From Clostridium bowmanii (GTDB lineage Bacteria; Bacillota; Clostridia; Clostridiales; Clostridiaceae), in the NCBI RefSeq assembly GCF_018861315.1, contig NZ_JAHLDL010000022.1, positions 1 to 64,000 on the forward strand: a stretch of DNA of 64,000 nt. Reading direction: 5' to 3'. The notes under the pieces were generated by a model. It worked only from the letters and a program-made list of their open reading frames with translations. It did not search any database and was not told the DNA's origin. The position numbers and the translations under genes were made by a program. Positions 26,220-34,864 of the stretch are shown in pieces; within the stretch, counting starts at the first letter, position 1; every line of letters begins with the position of its first letter.

Positions 26220-26654
26220 TTAATCCTCCACTACAATTTCATCTCCAGCTTTGATATACCCCTCTTCTAGTACTTTGGCAAATATACCTTCTCTTGGCAT
26301 TATACAATCGCCAACTAGTTTCATGATTTCACAGCCCTTATGGCATTCCTTTCCTATCTGAGTTACCTCTAAAACTACTTTTCCAATTTTAAGTTTAGTC
26401 CCCACAGGAAGCTCATATAAAACTATTCCCTCTGTGGTAAGATTCTCCGCAAACTTTCCAGAACATAATCCTTCTACACCAGAAGCTCTCATTTTATCAA
26501 TACTCTCTTCTCCGAGAAAGCTCACCTGTCTATGCCAATTTCCTGCATGTGCATCTCCAACAATTCCATGATCTATTTTAAAGTATCCACTCTCTATAGG
26601 GTGTTTTATTACCCCTTTCTTCTCACTTATATTTACAGCAGTTACCTTTGCCAT
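26220..26654 (-). CDS. MOSC domain protein
   Basis: A 144-residue single MOSC domain. MOSC proteins bind molybdopterin or handle sulfur for metal-sulfur cofactors using a conserved cysteine. The motifs GIVGDAHAGNWHRQVSFL and GKFAENLTTEGI are standard, and the conserved Cys lies in IGKECHKGCEI. It overlaps moaC by one base (TAATG) and is followed three bases later by the regulator, so it is tightly within the cofactor operon. It may be involved in cofactor sulfuration or carriage. Confidence 0.9.
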   Translation of the reverse strand: MAKVTAVNISEKKGVIKHPIESGYFKIDHGIVGDAHAGNWHRQVSFLGEESIDKMRASGVEGLCSGKFAENLTTEGIVLYELPVGTKLKIGKVVLEVTQIGKECHKGCEIMKLVGDCIMPREGIFAKVLEEGYIKAGDEIVVED

Positions 26655-27133
26655 TACAATCCCTTCCTTTCATATATTCCTGATTTTCCCCCGCTTTTTT
26701 TAAGGAGCATAATATTATTTATAACCATTCCCCTATCAATTGCCTTGCACATATCATATATAGTTAGTGCTGCAACAGATACTGCAGTTAGTGCTTCCAT
26801 TTCGATACCTGTTTTTCCTACTGTCTTCGTTGTGGCGGTTATTTTAATTTTATTGTTTTCAAAGTCAATATTAAAGCTAATATCGCAACCCGATATCATT
26901 ATAGCATGACACATTGGTATTATTTGAGAAGTGCCTTTTGCACCCATAATTCCACCCACCTGTGCTACCGCTAGTACGTCTCCTTTTGAAATAGATCCTT
27001 CTTTTATTCTTTCAAGAGTTTCTCTTTTCATAGAAATTGATCCAACTGCTACAGCTGTTCGAACAGTATCAAGTTTTTCAGATACATCCACCATTTTAGC
27101 TCTTCCTTCGTCATTTATATGAGTAAGTTCCAT
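26654..27133 (-). CDS. moaC: Cyclic pyranopterin monophosphate synthase
   Basis: Converts the MoaA product to cyclic pyranopterin monophosphate. The 159-residue protein has [16 protein letters not shown], the [15 protein letters not shown] active-site stretch and [22 protein letters not shown], all family signatures, with the catalytic lysines K and DRG region near the end. AAGGAG precedes the ATG. It lies 22 bases after moaA and overlaps the MOSC gene by one base. Confidence 0.96.
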   Translation of the reverse strand: MELTHINDEGRAKMVDVSEKLDTVRTAVAVGSISMKRETLERIKEGSISKGDVLAVAQVGGIMGAKGTSQIIPMCHAIMISGCDISFNIDFENNKIKITATTKTVGKTGIEMEALTAVSVAALTIYDMCKAIDRGMVINNIMLLKKSGGKSGIYERKGL

Positions 27134-27155
27134 TATATATCTCCTTTTTTATTTA

Positions 27156-28115
27156 TCAACCGCCTATTTGAGACATTCCCTTAATACTCCTACTAGCACT
27201 TTCCTCCTGGAGATGATGTTCAGCTGGTTTATTAAAAATTGCTGATTTTATTGAGGCTGTAAGCATCTCTTCGTTATTTAGATATTCTCTAAGATTTATT
27301 TCTTCCTTTGAATGAAGACATGGTTTTATTGTTCCTGTTGAAGTAAGCCTTATTTTATTACAATCTAGGCAGAATTTACAGCTTACAGGACTAATGAAAC
27401 CAATCTTTCCTTTTGCCCCTTCTAGCTTGTACAACTCCGCGGTGCTACTTTTAGGCGTCTTTATTTGAGTTAACTCAGGATGAAGTTCTAATAACTCCAT
27501 AAAGCTTAACTTACTTTTTTCATACATCTTAATACCTTCACCTATAGGCATAAGCTCTATAAACCTTATTTCTACTGGTACTTCACGAATGAAGTTTAAA
27601 AAGTCTACAAACTCTGTATCATTAATACCTCTCATTAATACCGTATTTATTTTTACAGGTTTTATCCCAAGGGTTAAACACTTATCTATGCTTACCATTA
27701 CTTTATCTAAACTTCCTATCCTTGTTATACGTTTATATTTATCACTATCAAGGGTATCAAGGCTAATATTAACCCTATTAAGTCCTGCTTTTTTTAAATC
27801 CTCTGCCATATCTGATAGTAAAACACCATTTGTAGTTATAGAAATATCATCTATTCCTGGTAGTTTGGAAGTTTCATATATTAGTTTGTCTATATTTTTC
27901 ATAACAAGAGGTTCTCCACCAGTATATCTTATTTTATTAATACCTAGTGTGGTAGCTGCCTTTACAATTTTTAGTGTATCTTCAAAACGCAGAATATCAT
28001 CATGGCTTAAACTTTTAATGCCCTCTTCCGGCATACAATATATACATCTTAAATTACATCTATCAGTTACTGATATTCTTAAATAATTGATGTTTCTTCC
28101 ATAACTATCTTTCAT
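27156..28115 (-). CDS. moaA: GTP 3',8-cyclase
   Basis: Radical SAM enzyme that cyclises GTP in the first step of pterin cofactor synthesis. The radical SAM cluster motif CNLRCIYC is within RISVTDRCNLRCIYCMPEEG, and the C-terminal cluster cysteines occur in CKFCLDCNKIRLT and IKPCL. The 319-residue length is typical, although the usual C-terminal Gly-Gly is seen as QIGG, so the catalytic tail is intact. AGGAGG precedes the ATG by seven bases. It sits between the MoeA fusion and moaC. Confidence 0.96.
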   Translation of the reverse strand: MKDSYGRNINYLRISVTDRCNLRCIYCMPEEGIKSLSHDDILRFEDTLKIVKAATTLGINKIRYTGGEPLVMKNIDKLIYETSKLPGIDDISITTNGVLLSDMAEDLKKAGLNRVNISLDTLDSDKYKRITRIGSLDKVMVSIDKCLTLGIKPVKINTVLMRGINDTEFVDFLNFIREVPVEIRFIELMPIGEGIKMYEKSKLSFMELLELHPELTQIKTPKSSTAELYKLEGAKGKIGFISPVSCKFCLDCNKIRLTSTGTIKPCLHSKEEINLREYLNNEEMLTASIKSAIFNKPAEHHLQEESASRSIKGMSQIGG

Positions 28116-28126
28116 AAAATACCCTC

Positions 28127-30043
28127 CTAAATTTCAATTATTTCCCCAATTTCGGAATAATCATAGCCACCAAGGTTATCGAGTTCTCTTTTAAACTCAT
28201 CGCATCTAATTACTTTTACAAATTTGCGTACCATATCCATATTTAGAAACTCAGCAGGCACCGCAAAATCATATTCCTCATTTCCAAGCGGTATAAAATC
28301 AAGGTCCATGAGTTTTGCTGCAGAATAAACTCCAAGTCCACAATCAACATCTCCTGAAGCAACTACAGCTGCAACAGAAATATGAGTGAATTCCTCTCTT
28401 TCATAGCCATATATATCTTTTGGATTAATATCAAATTTCTTTAGGTTATAATCTAAAAATAACCTTGTACCCGAACCTCTTTGCCTATTAACAAATTTTC
28501 TACCCTTTATAGCTATATCCCTAAGTGATTTAATATCCATTGGGTTTCCTTTAGGAACTATGATTCCCTGAATTCTTTTAACACCTTTAATTAATGCCAT
28601 AGGTTTATACCCTAAATATTTTTTAAGATAAGATATATTATAGCTGCCATCCTCCATATCCAGTAAATGAATAGGCGCTATATGGGTTTCAGAACCTTTC
28701 AATGCCATTATACCTCCCATGCTTCCAACATGAGCAGATGAAAGAAAATAATTGTTGTTCTTTATATGAAAAAGATTTGAAACTATATCTACTATTGGAT
28801 CATGACTCCCAATGCATACAAGAGTATTTTCAATTTCCTCCTGGCTTCTTAGAAGCTTAACATTCACCTTTGTTCCCACTTCATAGCCTTCTATGTTTTG
28901 TGGAATTTCTAGTACCCCATCTGCCCTAACTAAGGACATTGTTGTTCCGGCACCGCGGCCTATAGGTGTAGCAATATATTTTCCAGAAACGAAACCAATC
29001 TTAACTCTAACAAACTCTAAATATTTTAGTGTAGACATAGTACGCCTAGTAAGTGTAGCCTCAATAGTTTTTCCCTCTTCATTATTCAGTCCTTGATAAG
29101 TACGGACTATGTTTTTACATATGTTTTCCATTACGAAATAAGCGGATACAGGAAATCCCGGTATACCAATAACAGGTTTACCTTCGATACAACCAAGAAT
29201 AACAGGCTTACCAGGCTTTATAGCTACTCCATGTACATAAACTTCGCCAAGTTCTTCTATTACCTTACATGTAAAATCCTCCCTGCCAGCCGAAGAACCT
29301 GCACTTATAAGTATAATATCACATTTGTCTACTGCACTTTTTACAGCATCTTTAATTAGGGAATAATCATCTATTACTATATCAAATCTTAGAGGTATTC
29401 CTCCCCACTGCTTAACCTGCGCAGAAAATACTCTTGAATTAAACTCAATTATATCCCCAACCACTAATTCTTTCCCTGGCTCCACCATCTCAGTTCCAGT
29501 TGGTATTATTCCAACTACTGGTCTTTTATACACCAAAATTTCATTTACCCCTCCAGCTATAATAGATGCTATATCAACTGGCCTAATTAAATGCTTTGAT
29601 GGAATAATAAGTTGTGTTTGAACAATATCTTCTCCAATTGTTCTAATATGCTGCCAAGGAGTAGCACTCTTATAAATAGCTACTTTTCCACTTTCTACAT
29701 TTATCAAATCCTCTACCATAATTACGCAATCATATTCTTTAGGTATAGGATCTCCAGTATCTACTACTAAATAATCAATTCCTTCTAGGAGTTTAATATG
29801 ATTTCTATCTGTTGCTCCATAGGTTTTTGTACTTATGGTTGCAATCCCATCCATAGCTGAACTATTATAAAAAGGTGATGATATTTTCGCAAAAATTGGT
29901 AAATATGAAACTCTTCCTGCAGCATCCCAAGTAACTACCTTTTCCACTTCACTCTTTATAGGAAGTAATTTATTAAAATATAAATCAATTGCCTCTTTTA
30001 AATCCATATTAGATAAAAAAACTTCTTGAGCCAATACTCTCAT
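28127..30043 (-). CDS. MoeA-type molybdenum insertase fused to a periplasmic-binding-protein-like domain
   Basis: A 638-residue fusion. Residues 1-400 are MoeA-like (SPFYNSSAMDGIA, ISAGSSAGREDFT, GIPGFPVSAYF), inserting metal into the pterin. Residues about 410-638 are a substrate-binding domain of the kind in LysR/ModE-fused MoeA proteins (RQRGSGTRLFLD and GDVDCGLGVYSAAKLM). The latter may sense molybdate/tungstate or a related ligand. AAGGGAG abuts the ATG, so a TTG three codons later may be the true start. It lies between moeA and moaA. Clostridia often carry one plain and one fused MoeA, possibly for different metals. Confidence 0.9.
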   Translation of the reverse strand: MRVLAQEVFLSNMDLKEAIDLYFNKLLPIKSEVEKVVTWDAAGRVSYLPIFAKISSPFYNSSAMDGIATISTKTYGATDRNHIKLLEGIDYLVVDTGDPIPKEYDCVIMVEDLINVESGKVAIYKSATPWQHIRTIGEDIVQTQLIIPSKHLIRPVDIASIIAGGVNEILVYKRPVVGIIPTGTEMVEPGKELVVGDIIEFNSRVFSAQVKQWGGIPLRFDIVIDDYSLIKDAVKSAVDKCDIILISAGSSAGREDFTCKVIEELGEVYVHGVAIKPGKPVILGCIEGKPVIGIPGFPVSAYFVMENICKNIVRTYQGLNNEEGKTIEATLTRRTMSTLKYLEFVRVKIGFVSGKYIATPIGRGAGTTMSLVRADGVLEIPQNIEGYEVGTKVNVKLLRSQEEIENTLVCIGSHDPIVDIVSNLFHIKNNNYFLSSAHVGSMGGIMALKGSETHIAPIHLLDMEDGSYNISYLKKYLGYKPMALIKGVKRIQGIIVPKGNPMDIKSLRDIAIKGRKFVNRQRGSGTRLFLDYNLKKFDINPKDIYGYEREEFTHISVAAVVASGDVDCGLGVYSAAKLMDLDFIPLGNEEYDFAVPAEFLNMDMVRKFVKVIRCDEFKRELDNLGGYDYSEIGEIIEI

Positions 30044-30075
30044 CTCCCTTTGTCCCTATAGTTAATCCTATAATT

Positions 30076-31383
30076 TTATAGTTTGTAAACTTGAACTATT
30101 TGACCTTCCTTTAAACCTTCTACATTTTTGTCTATAACAACATATCCCCATGCCTTTGAAAATACTGATATTAACCCAGATTTACCAAACACAGGTTTTG
30201 CAACCACCACATTTCCCATTGTTTCAAGCTCTACAGGTAAATATTCCTCTCTCCCTTTAGCACTATGGTAATTTATACTCATTACTGCATTCGTTCCATA
30301 TATTTTTTCGCTTTGAGATGTTAATCCATATAAATATTCTTTAACAAGTACCTTATATACAATGGAGCATGCAAGTGGATGTCCTGGCAGTCCAAATATT
30401 ATTTTCTCACTATGTTTTCCTATTATAGTTGGTTTTCCAGGTTTTACTGCTATACCATGTACCAAAATCTCTCCATCGTCGTAGGACGATATAACCTTTA
30501 AGGTCTGGTCCTTCTTACCTACGGAGCTTCCTCCTGAAATCAATACCATATCACATTCATTAAAAGCTCTATCAACTGTATTCTTTAAATCATTATATTC
30601 ATCTTTAATAATTCCATAACTTACTGGCTGCATTCCATCCTCAAGAAGCAAGGACCAAATCAGATGTGTATTTATGTCTCTTACCTGACCTATGGATGGT
30701 TTTGCTTCACAAGGCACTACTTCATCTCCAGTTGAAATAATGGCAACCCTAGGTCTTTTATAAACTGTTACCTCAGAAATTCCGATACTTGCAAGGACAC
30801 CTATCTCATAGGGTCTTAACTTATCCCCTTTTTTTATAACAATATCCCCAGCACTTATATCCTCACCAACCTGTATTACATTCTCTCCCATGGCTACGGG
30901 TGAATAAATTAGTATTGTATCCGCATCCATTTCATGGCTATCCGCATCCATTTCATGGCTGTCCGCATCCATTTCATGGCTGTCCGCATCCATTTCATGG
31001 CTGTCCGCATCCATTTCATGGGTGTACTCAATCATAACAGCACCATCTGCGGATCCAGGAAGCATTCCTCCTGTTGGCACATACATACACTCACCCAAAG
31101 CTATATCTGAGGGTGGTACCTTTCCCATTAAAACCTCCCCTTTTAATTCAAGCATGGAAGGCATTGATTCACTAGCTCCGTTCACATCTCTTGAACTCAC
31201 TGCATAACCATCTACTGTTGACCTTTTGAATTCTGGTATATTACATTCTGCTTTTATATCACTAAAACTAATTCTAGAAGCACTTTGCAGAATATTAATT
31301 TTTTCACATCCAAGTGTGTGAGTAAATGAACTATCTATTATTCCTTTAGCTTCCTTTACAGATACCACATTAAAAAGTTCCAT
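30076..31383 (-). CDS. moeA: Molybdopterin molybdenumtransferase with internal heptapeptide repeat
   Basis: Inserts molybdenum or tungsten into the pterin dithiolene. The 435-residue protein has the standard RSTVDGYAVSSRD, GDEVVP, ISGGSSVGKKDQT and FGLPGHPLACSIV motifs. Unusually, a run of HEMDADS units is inserted after AVMIEYT (about residues 124-157), encoded by a five-copy 21-bp repeat; the flanking text reads like a MoeA loop that normally has one copy. This stretch is acidic and probably an exposed loop. ATG at 31383 has AGGGGG eight bases upstream. It is followed by the fused MoeA. Confidence 0.93.
   Translation of the reverse strand: MELFNVVSVKEAKGIIDSSFTHTLGCEKINILQSASRISFSDIKAECNIPEFKRSTVDGYAVSSRDVNGASESMPSMLELKGEVLMGKVPPSDIALGECMYVPTGGMLPGSADGAVMIEYTHEMDADSHEMDADSHEMDADSHEMDADSHEMDADTILIYSPVAMGENVIQVGEDISAGDIVIKKGDKLRPYEIGVLASIGISEVTVYKRPRVAIISTGDEVVPCEAKPSIGQVRDINTHLIWSLLLEDGMQPVSYGIIKDEYNDLKNTVDRAFNECDMVLISGGSSVGKKDQTLKVISSYDDGEILVHGIAVKPGKPTIIGKHSEKIIFGLPGHPLACSIVYKVLVKEYLYGLTSQSEKIYGTNAVMSINYHSAKGREEYLPVELETMGNVVVAKPVFGKSGLISVFSKAWGYVVIDKNVEGLKEGQIVQVYKL
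30920..31024 (-). repeat. Five-copy 21-bp tandem repeat inside moeA
   Basis: Five units of 21 bases, each encoding SHEMDAD or a variant, with only two or three base differences. Low divergence suggests a recent expansion, and copy number could vary between strains without frameshift. Confidence 0.93.
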
Positions 31384-31424
31384 TGTCATTCCCCCTAGTG
31401 CTTAAGTTTTAGTATGTTAATTTA

Positions 31425-31512
31425 GTTGTAGCACCGACTATTTAGTCGCACACTTGCTATTTTGGTAGCACTTACTATTTGGTAGCGCTCGCTACTTGGT
31501 AGCGCACTCGCT
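31425..31512 (-). repeat. Degenerate 18-20 bp repeats between mogA and moeA
   Basis: On the minus strand the units GAGCGCTACCAAATAGT, AAGTGCTACCAAAATAGC, AAGTGTGCGACTAAATAGT and GGTGCTACAACTAAA follow one another. The first unit overlaps the mogA 3' end. The spacer otherwise has no gene. The role is unknown. Confidence 0.65.
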
Positions 31513-31983
31513 AGCCTCTCCTTTCAATATATCAATTCCATGTGGAATTGCAGGTAATACAAACCCCAAATTTTCTACAGCAGCTTTTGGGCTACCAGGA
31601 AGATTAATAATTAAAGTCTTCCCGCGAATTCCTGCAATACTTCTTGAGAGCACTGCCTTTGGTGTAATTTGGAGTGATTTCATTCTCATAGCCTCGCCAA
31701 TACCAGGCACATATTTTTCAATTACATTTTTAGTAGCTTCTGGAGTAACATCCCTTTGTGAAAACCCTGTCCCTCCATTAGTTAAAATTAAGTCCACCTT
31801 AAGCTCATCACATAAATAGATAAGTTCTCTTTCTATTTCTCGAATTTCATCAGGAATCATTTTATAATAACTTATAATAAATCCCTTGCCTTCTAATTCA
31901 CTTCTAATTGCAGGACCCGTACCATCTATTCTTTCTCCTCGAAAGCCATTATCACTCATGGTCAATATTGCTGTTTTTATCAT
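31492..31983 (-). CDS. Molybdopterin adenylyltransferase MogA/MoaB
   Basis: Adenylates molybdopterin before metal insertion by MoeA. The 163-residue protein has LTMSDNGFRGERIDGTGPAI, the LTNGGTGFSQRDVTPEA motif and IINLPGSPKAAVENLGFV, all standard. MogA and MoaB are not separable here. ATG at 31983 is preferred (AAGGGG eight bases upstream) over the ATG two codons earlier. The start overlaps tupC by about 30 bases. The C-terminal end ECATK runs into degenerate repeats. Confidence 0.92.
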   Translation of the reverse strand: MIKTAILTMSDNGFRGERIDGTGPAIRSELEGKGFIISYYKMIPDEIREIERELIYLCDELKVDLILTNGGTGFSQRDVTPEATKNVIEKYVPGIGEAMRMKSLQITPKAVLSRSIAGIRGKTLIINLPGSPKAAVENLGFVLPAIPHGIDILKGEASECATK

Positions 31984-32686
31984 GTTCATCGCCCCTTTTT
32001 AAAATTTGTCTTAACAACTTATGCTCAGGAAACTTAAGAACCTTATTTTTTTCTCCTTGTTCAATAATCCTTCCCTTATCTAAAAATATAACAAAATCAG
32101 CTACTCTCTCTGCTTGCAAAAAGTCATGAGTAACTAAAATAACACTTCTCTTGCCTTTAGCCATAGCTTTTATAAGTTTTTCGGCTCTTAAAGTACTTTC
32201 AATGTCCATACTGGCTGTTGGTTCATCCAAAAAAGTCATCTTCGTTTCCAAAATTGCTGTTCTAAGGAGTGACACCTTTGCCTGTTCCCCACCCGATAAC
32301 TCTCTAGTATTTTTATTAAGCAAGTCATCTATTTCAAAGCAGTTCACGTATAAACTTATTCTTTCCTCAATTGCTTCTTTATCGAATTTTCTGAATTTAA
32401 GTCCCATTATTATATTATCAATTACTGAAGAATTGAATAAATATGGACTTTGAAGCATAACTGATATGTCACTTTTCACAAATTCGCCAAATGCTTTATT
32501 GTCATATAATACAGTTCCCCTTATAAAATCCTCAAGACCTGAAACACATTGCAAAAGTGTAGTCTTTTCACTACCATTTAAACCAAGCAATGCATAGACA
32601 TAGCCTTCTTTAAAATTTAACTCATCTATATTTAATACTTCTTTTCCATTATACTCTTTACATACATCTATCAATTTAATATTCAT
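31952..32686 (-). CDS. tupC: Tungstate ABC transporter ATPase with altered Walker A
   Basis: A 244-residue ABC ATPase, assigned to tungstate by position after tupA and tupB. The signature LSGGEQAKVSLLRTA, Walker B TMTFLDEPTASMD and H-loop LVTHD are normal. Walker A reads GLNGSEKTT instead of GxxGSGKTT: Glu40 replaces the glycine before Lys41, a single GGA-to-GAA change. That glycine wraps the ATP phosphates and its loss usually harms hydrolysis. Q-loop VMLQSPYLF is present. It overlaps mogA. Confidence 0.88.
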   Translation of the reverse strand: MNIKLIDVCKEYNGKEVLNIDELNFKEGYVYALLGLNGSEKTTLLQCVSGLEDFIRGTVLYDNKAFGEFVKSDISVMLQSPYLFNSSVIDNIIMGLKFRKFDKEAIEERISLYVNCFEIDDLLNKNTRELSGGEQAKVSLLRTAILETKMTFLDEPTASMDIESTLRAEKLIKAMAKGKRSVILVTHDFLQAERVADFVIFLDKGRIIEQGEKNKVLKFPEHKLLRQILKRGDEHDKNSNIDHE

Positions 32687-32696
32687 ACGCTATCAC

Positions 32697-33134
32697 CTAT
32701 TTTTCATCTATCTTACTAAGTCCATGCAAAATAAAATTGACCATAAATGCAACAAACAGTAATATAATTCCTATAGTAATGGCCTCAGAAATTGCCCTTC
32801 CACGACCTCCTATTGCGGACACAGTAAGTCCGAATACTATTGGAAATACTAGAAGACCTTGAGCTATAATCATTGCCGTAGGAGTGTATAACAGTTCAAA
32901 ATGGCCTAGTGGTCCCTTCCTTGAAAGCACTAGATAAACCACTAGTCCCATTAGTACTGGCGGAATAATCATAGAAGTTTCAGATAATCTTACAATATAT
33001 TTTTTTATCCTAAAATCTTTTAAGGCAAGAGGTATTGCAAGTAACGTCCCTGCCATTGATGCTATTAATGTTGCAGTAATTGAAACAAACAAAGATAAAA
33101 AAACTATATGTGCAACTTCTCCATAATAACTCAT
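32697..33134 (-). CDS. tupB: Tungstate ABC transporter permease, internally shortened
   Basis: The 145-residue protein starts like TupB (FLSLFVSITATLIASMAGTLLAIPLAL, then PPVLMGLVVYLVLSRKGPLG and FPIVFGLTVSAI) and ends like it (IGIILLFVAFMVNFIL), but about 80 residues typical of the 225-residue family are missing. The GRGRAISE segment survives, while the EAA loop contacting the ATPase and the following GG-rich segment are gone, as if two in-frame deletions occurred. There is no frameshift. It may be inactive or degenerate. Gene order with tupA and tupC is normal. Confidence 0.8.
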   Translation of the reverse strand: MSYYGEVAHIVFLSLFVSITATLIASMAGTLLAIPLALKDFRIKKYIVRLSETSMIIPPVLMGLVVYLVLSRKGPLGHFELLYTPTAMIIAQGLLVFPIVFGLTVSAIGGRGRAISEAITIGIILLFVAFMVNFILHGLSKIDEK

Positions 33135-33161
33135 AAAATCACCTATTTTTTCGCATTAGTC

Positions 33162-33989
33162 CTAATTTGCATTAGGTACAAATAAAGGCATGCCATATTC
33201 ACCTATAAGCTTTTGTCCTTTATCAGAAAACATCCAATCGATAAATTCGTTTTCTTCTTTTACTTTAATTTTGTTCTTACTATCATCCATTCTTAATAAA
33301 GCATACTGATTTAATAAATCCTTTCCCTTTTCAGTAACAATATCCAAATCTAATGTAGACTTCATATTTAAATATGTAGCTCTGTCTGTCAATGTATAAG
33401 CTTTTTTCTCAGATGCCATTGTAAGTACCGCTCCCATTCCTTTTCCTGCTGATATATACCATTTTCCAGTAGGTGTTATTCCTGCAGACTTCCATATAGC
33501 AAGTTCTTTCCTATTAGTACCTGATTTATCCCCTCTAGATATAAAGTTTGCTTTACTGCTACTAATTAATTTTAATGCAGCAAGTGCATCACTTGGAGCT
33601 TTCTCTTTAAGTTTTGCAGGATCATCTTTTGGTCCTACTAATACAAAGTCATTATACATCACTTCAAGCCTTTCTGTGGCAAATCCATCTTTAACAAATT
33701 GAAGTTCTTGAGACGTTGCATGTACAAGCAATGTATCCGCATCTCCACGCTTTGCAACTTCTAAAGCTTCTCCTGTTCCTTTAGCGAGTACCTTAACTGT
33801 AATACCTGTGTCTTCTTTAAATAATGGCAGCAAATAATCCAAAAGTCCTGAATCCTGAGTGCTTGTTGTGGTTGCAAGTACCATAGACCTCTCTTTTTTT
33901 GAACATGCAGTTATAGTAAAAACCATAACAACACAAAGTGATATTACTAATAAATCCTTGAAACGACCTTTACTTTTTAATATTGACAT
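33162..33989 (-). CDS. tupA: Tungstate-binding lipoprotein TupA
   Basis: A 275-residue lipoprotein binding tungstate outside the membrane. A signal peptide ends at the lipobox VFTITAC. The TupA signature TTTSTQDSGLLDYLLP and the oxyanion-binding SRGDKSGTNRKE stretch are intact, as is the AGKGMGAVLTMASE region. Length is normal. AGGAGG lies seven bases before the ATG. It heads the tup-moco array and is preceded by a conserved-looking structured RNA. The selectivity for tungstate over molybdate is inferred from family. Confidence 0.93.
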   Translation of the reverse strand: MSILKSKGRFKDLLVISLCVVMVFTITACSKKERSMVLATTTSTQDSGLLDYLLPLFKEDTGITVKVLAKGTGEALEVAKRGDADTLLVHATSQELQFVKDGFATERLEVMYNDFVLVGPKDDPAKLKEKAPSDALAALKLISSSKANFISRGDKSGTNRKELAIWKSAGITPTGKWYISAGKGMGAVLTMASEKKAYTLTDRATYLNMKSTLDLDIVTEKGKDLLNQYALLRMDDSKNKIKVKEENEFIDWMFSDKGQKLIGEYGMPLFVPNAN

Positions 33990-34029
33990 AAAAAAATCCT
34001 CCTTTATATTTTTGTATATAAAAGAGAAT

Positions 34030-34137
34030 GATAATTAAGCATCCCCCTTTTCAAATGGAAGGCTAAATCGTTTTCAATTTAACCCTAACGGTCATAATTC
34101 CATAGCATCCCTTAGGAAATATGACTCGGAGAATAAA
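34030..34137 (-). promoter_or_regulatory. Moco/Tuco-type riboswitch candidate upstream of tupA
   Basis: The leader carries the conserved blocks I associate with the Moco RNA motif: CTCCGAG, CTATGGAA, GGGTTAAA, AGCCTTCC and GGGGGATGC, in that order. Pairings seen by eye are GTCATA/TATGAC, TCC/GGA within it, and AAAT/ATTT. It ends about 45 bases before the tupA start. The Tuco variant would respond to tungsten cofactor. Rfam RF01055 would be decisive. No terminator is clear, so control may be translational. Confidence 0.65.
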
Positions 34138-34285
34138 TGATAAATAAAATTTTTATACCAATAATATATCATAAACAGCTTAAAATGAAAAGGGCATATG
34201 CCCCTAAACCATAAACATACACTTTTGGTCAATATGTTTATAACAAAAGAAGAACCCTATTACTAGAATTCTTTTTTCAATCTTA

Positions 34286-34600
34286 TTATAGTTTTCTTTT
34301 ATCCCCTTCTACCAATTTTATTCCCTCATAATCTATGTGTATTTTATCTTCACGAACCACTCTTACACTATTATCATATTTAGCGCTAATTTTTCCACCT
34401 TTTAGAAATGCTTCTTTTTCTTCATATTTTATAAAACCTAATTTTTTTAATTTTCCTAAATAATAAGCAAATTCTTGTTTCTTGTCTTTTGGATCTTGCT
34501 CATTTAATTTGTAATTTTGAATTTCAAAAGACATTCCTGGCGACATATCAGCATCATAAATATCCATCACTATCTGATTTTCAAGTTTACTTAATTCCAT
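34286..34600 (-). CDS. Hypothetical 104-residue protein
   Basis: A 104-residue soluble, charged protein beginning MELSKLENQIVMDIYDADM. The LGKLKKLGFIKYEEKEAFL segment followed by beta strands suggests a small winged-helix-like fold, but there is no family I recognise. GGGGAG is eight bases before the ATG. It is monocistronic between the riboswitch and the end of the eut locus. Function unknown. Confidence 0.7.
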   Translation of the reverse strand: MELSKLENQIVMDIYDADMSPGMSFEIQNYKLNEQDPKDKKQEFAYYLGKLKKLGFIKYEEKEAFLKGGKISAKYDNSVRVVREDKIHIDYEGIKLVEGDKRKL

Positions 34601-34814
34601 CTAAAACGCTCCCCTTATAATATAAAATAGTATATATTACATATATTCTAGATATTTTGGTAAATTCCTCCTAATATTATATATTTATTTTAATTATGTT
34701 TAAAAATGAGATTATATTTTTTAATAGGGGTATTAATTGCTGTATAGATTATTATTTAATAGATTTATCCCATCATATTTTTAGAGTTTATGCCTTAATT
34801 ATTAATATAAAGCA

Positions 34815-34842
34815 AAAAAGAAGCGGCAATCCGCTTCTTTTT
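34815..34842 (-). terminator. Terminator at the end of the eut operon
   Basis: AAAAAGAAGCGG (34815-34826) pairs perfectly with CCGCTTCTTTTT (34831-34842) around CAAT, 23 bases downstream of eutQ. Confidence 0.95.
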
Positions 34843-34864
34843 CTAATTTCACAGAAAAATAAAT

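Noticed and set aside
30920-31024. 21-bp tandem repeats as a CRISPR array
   Set aside because: There are no unique spacers and the repeats are contiguous and coding.
32697-33134. tupB as a frameshifted gene
   Set aside because: The reading frame is continuous; the shortfall is better explained by in-frame deletions.
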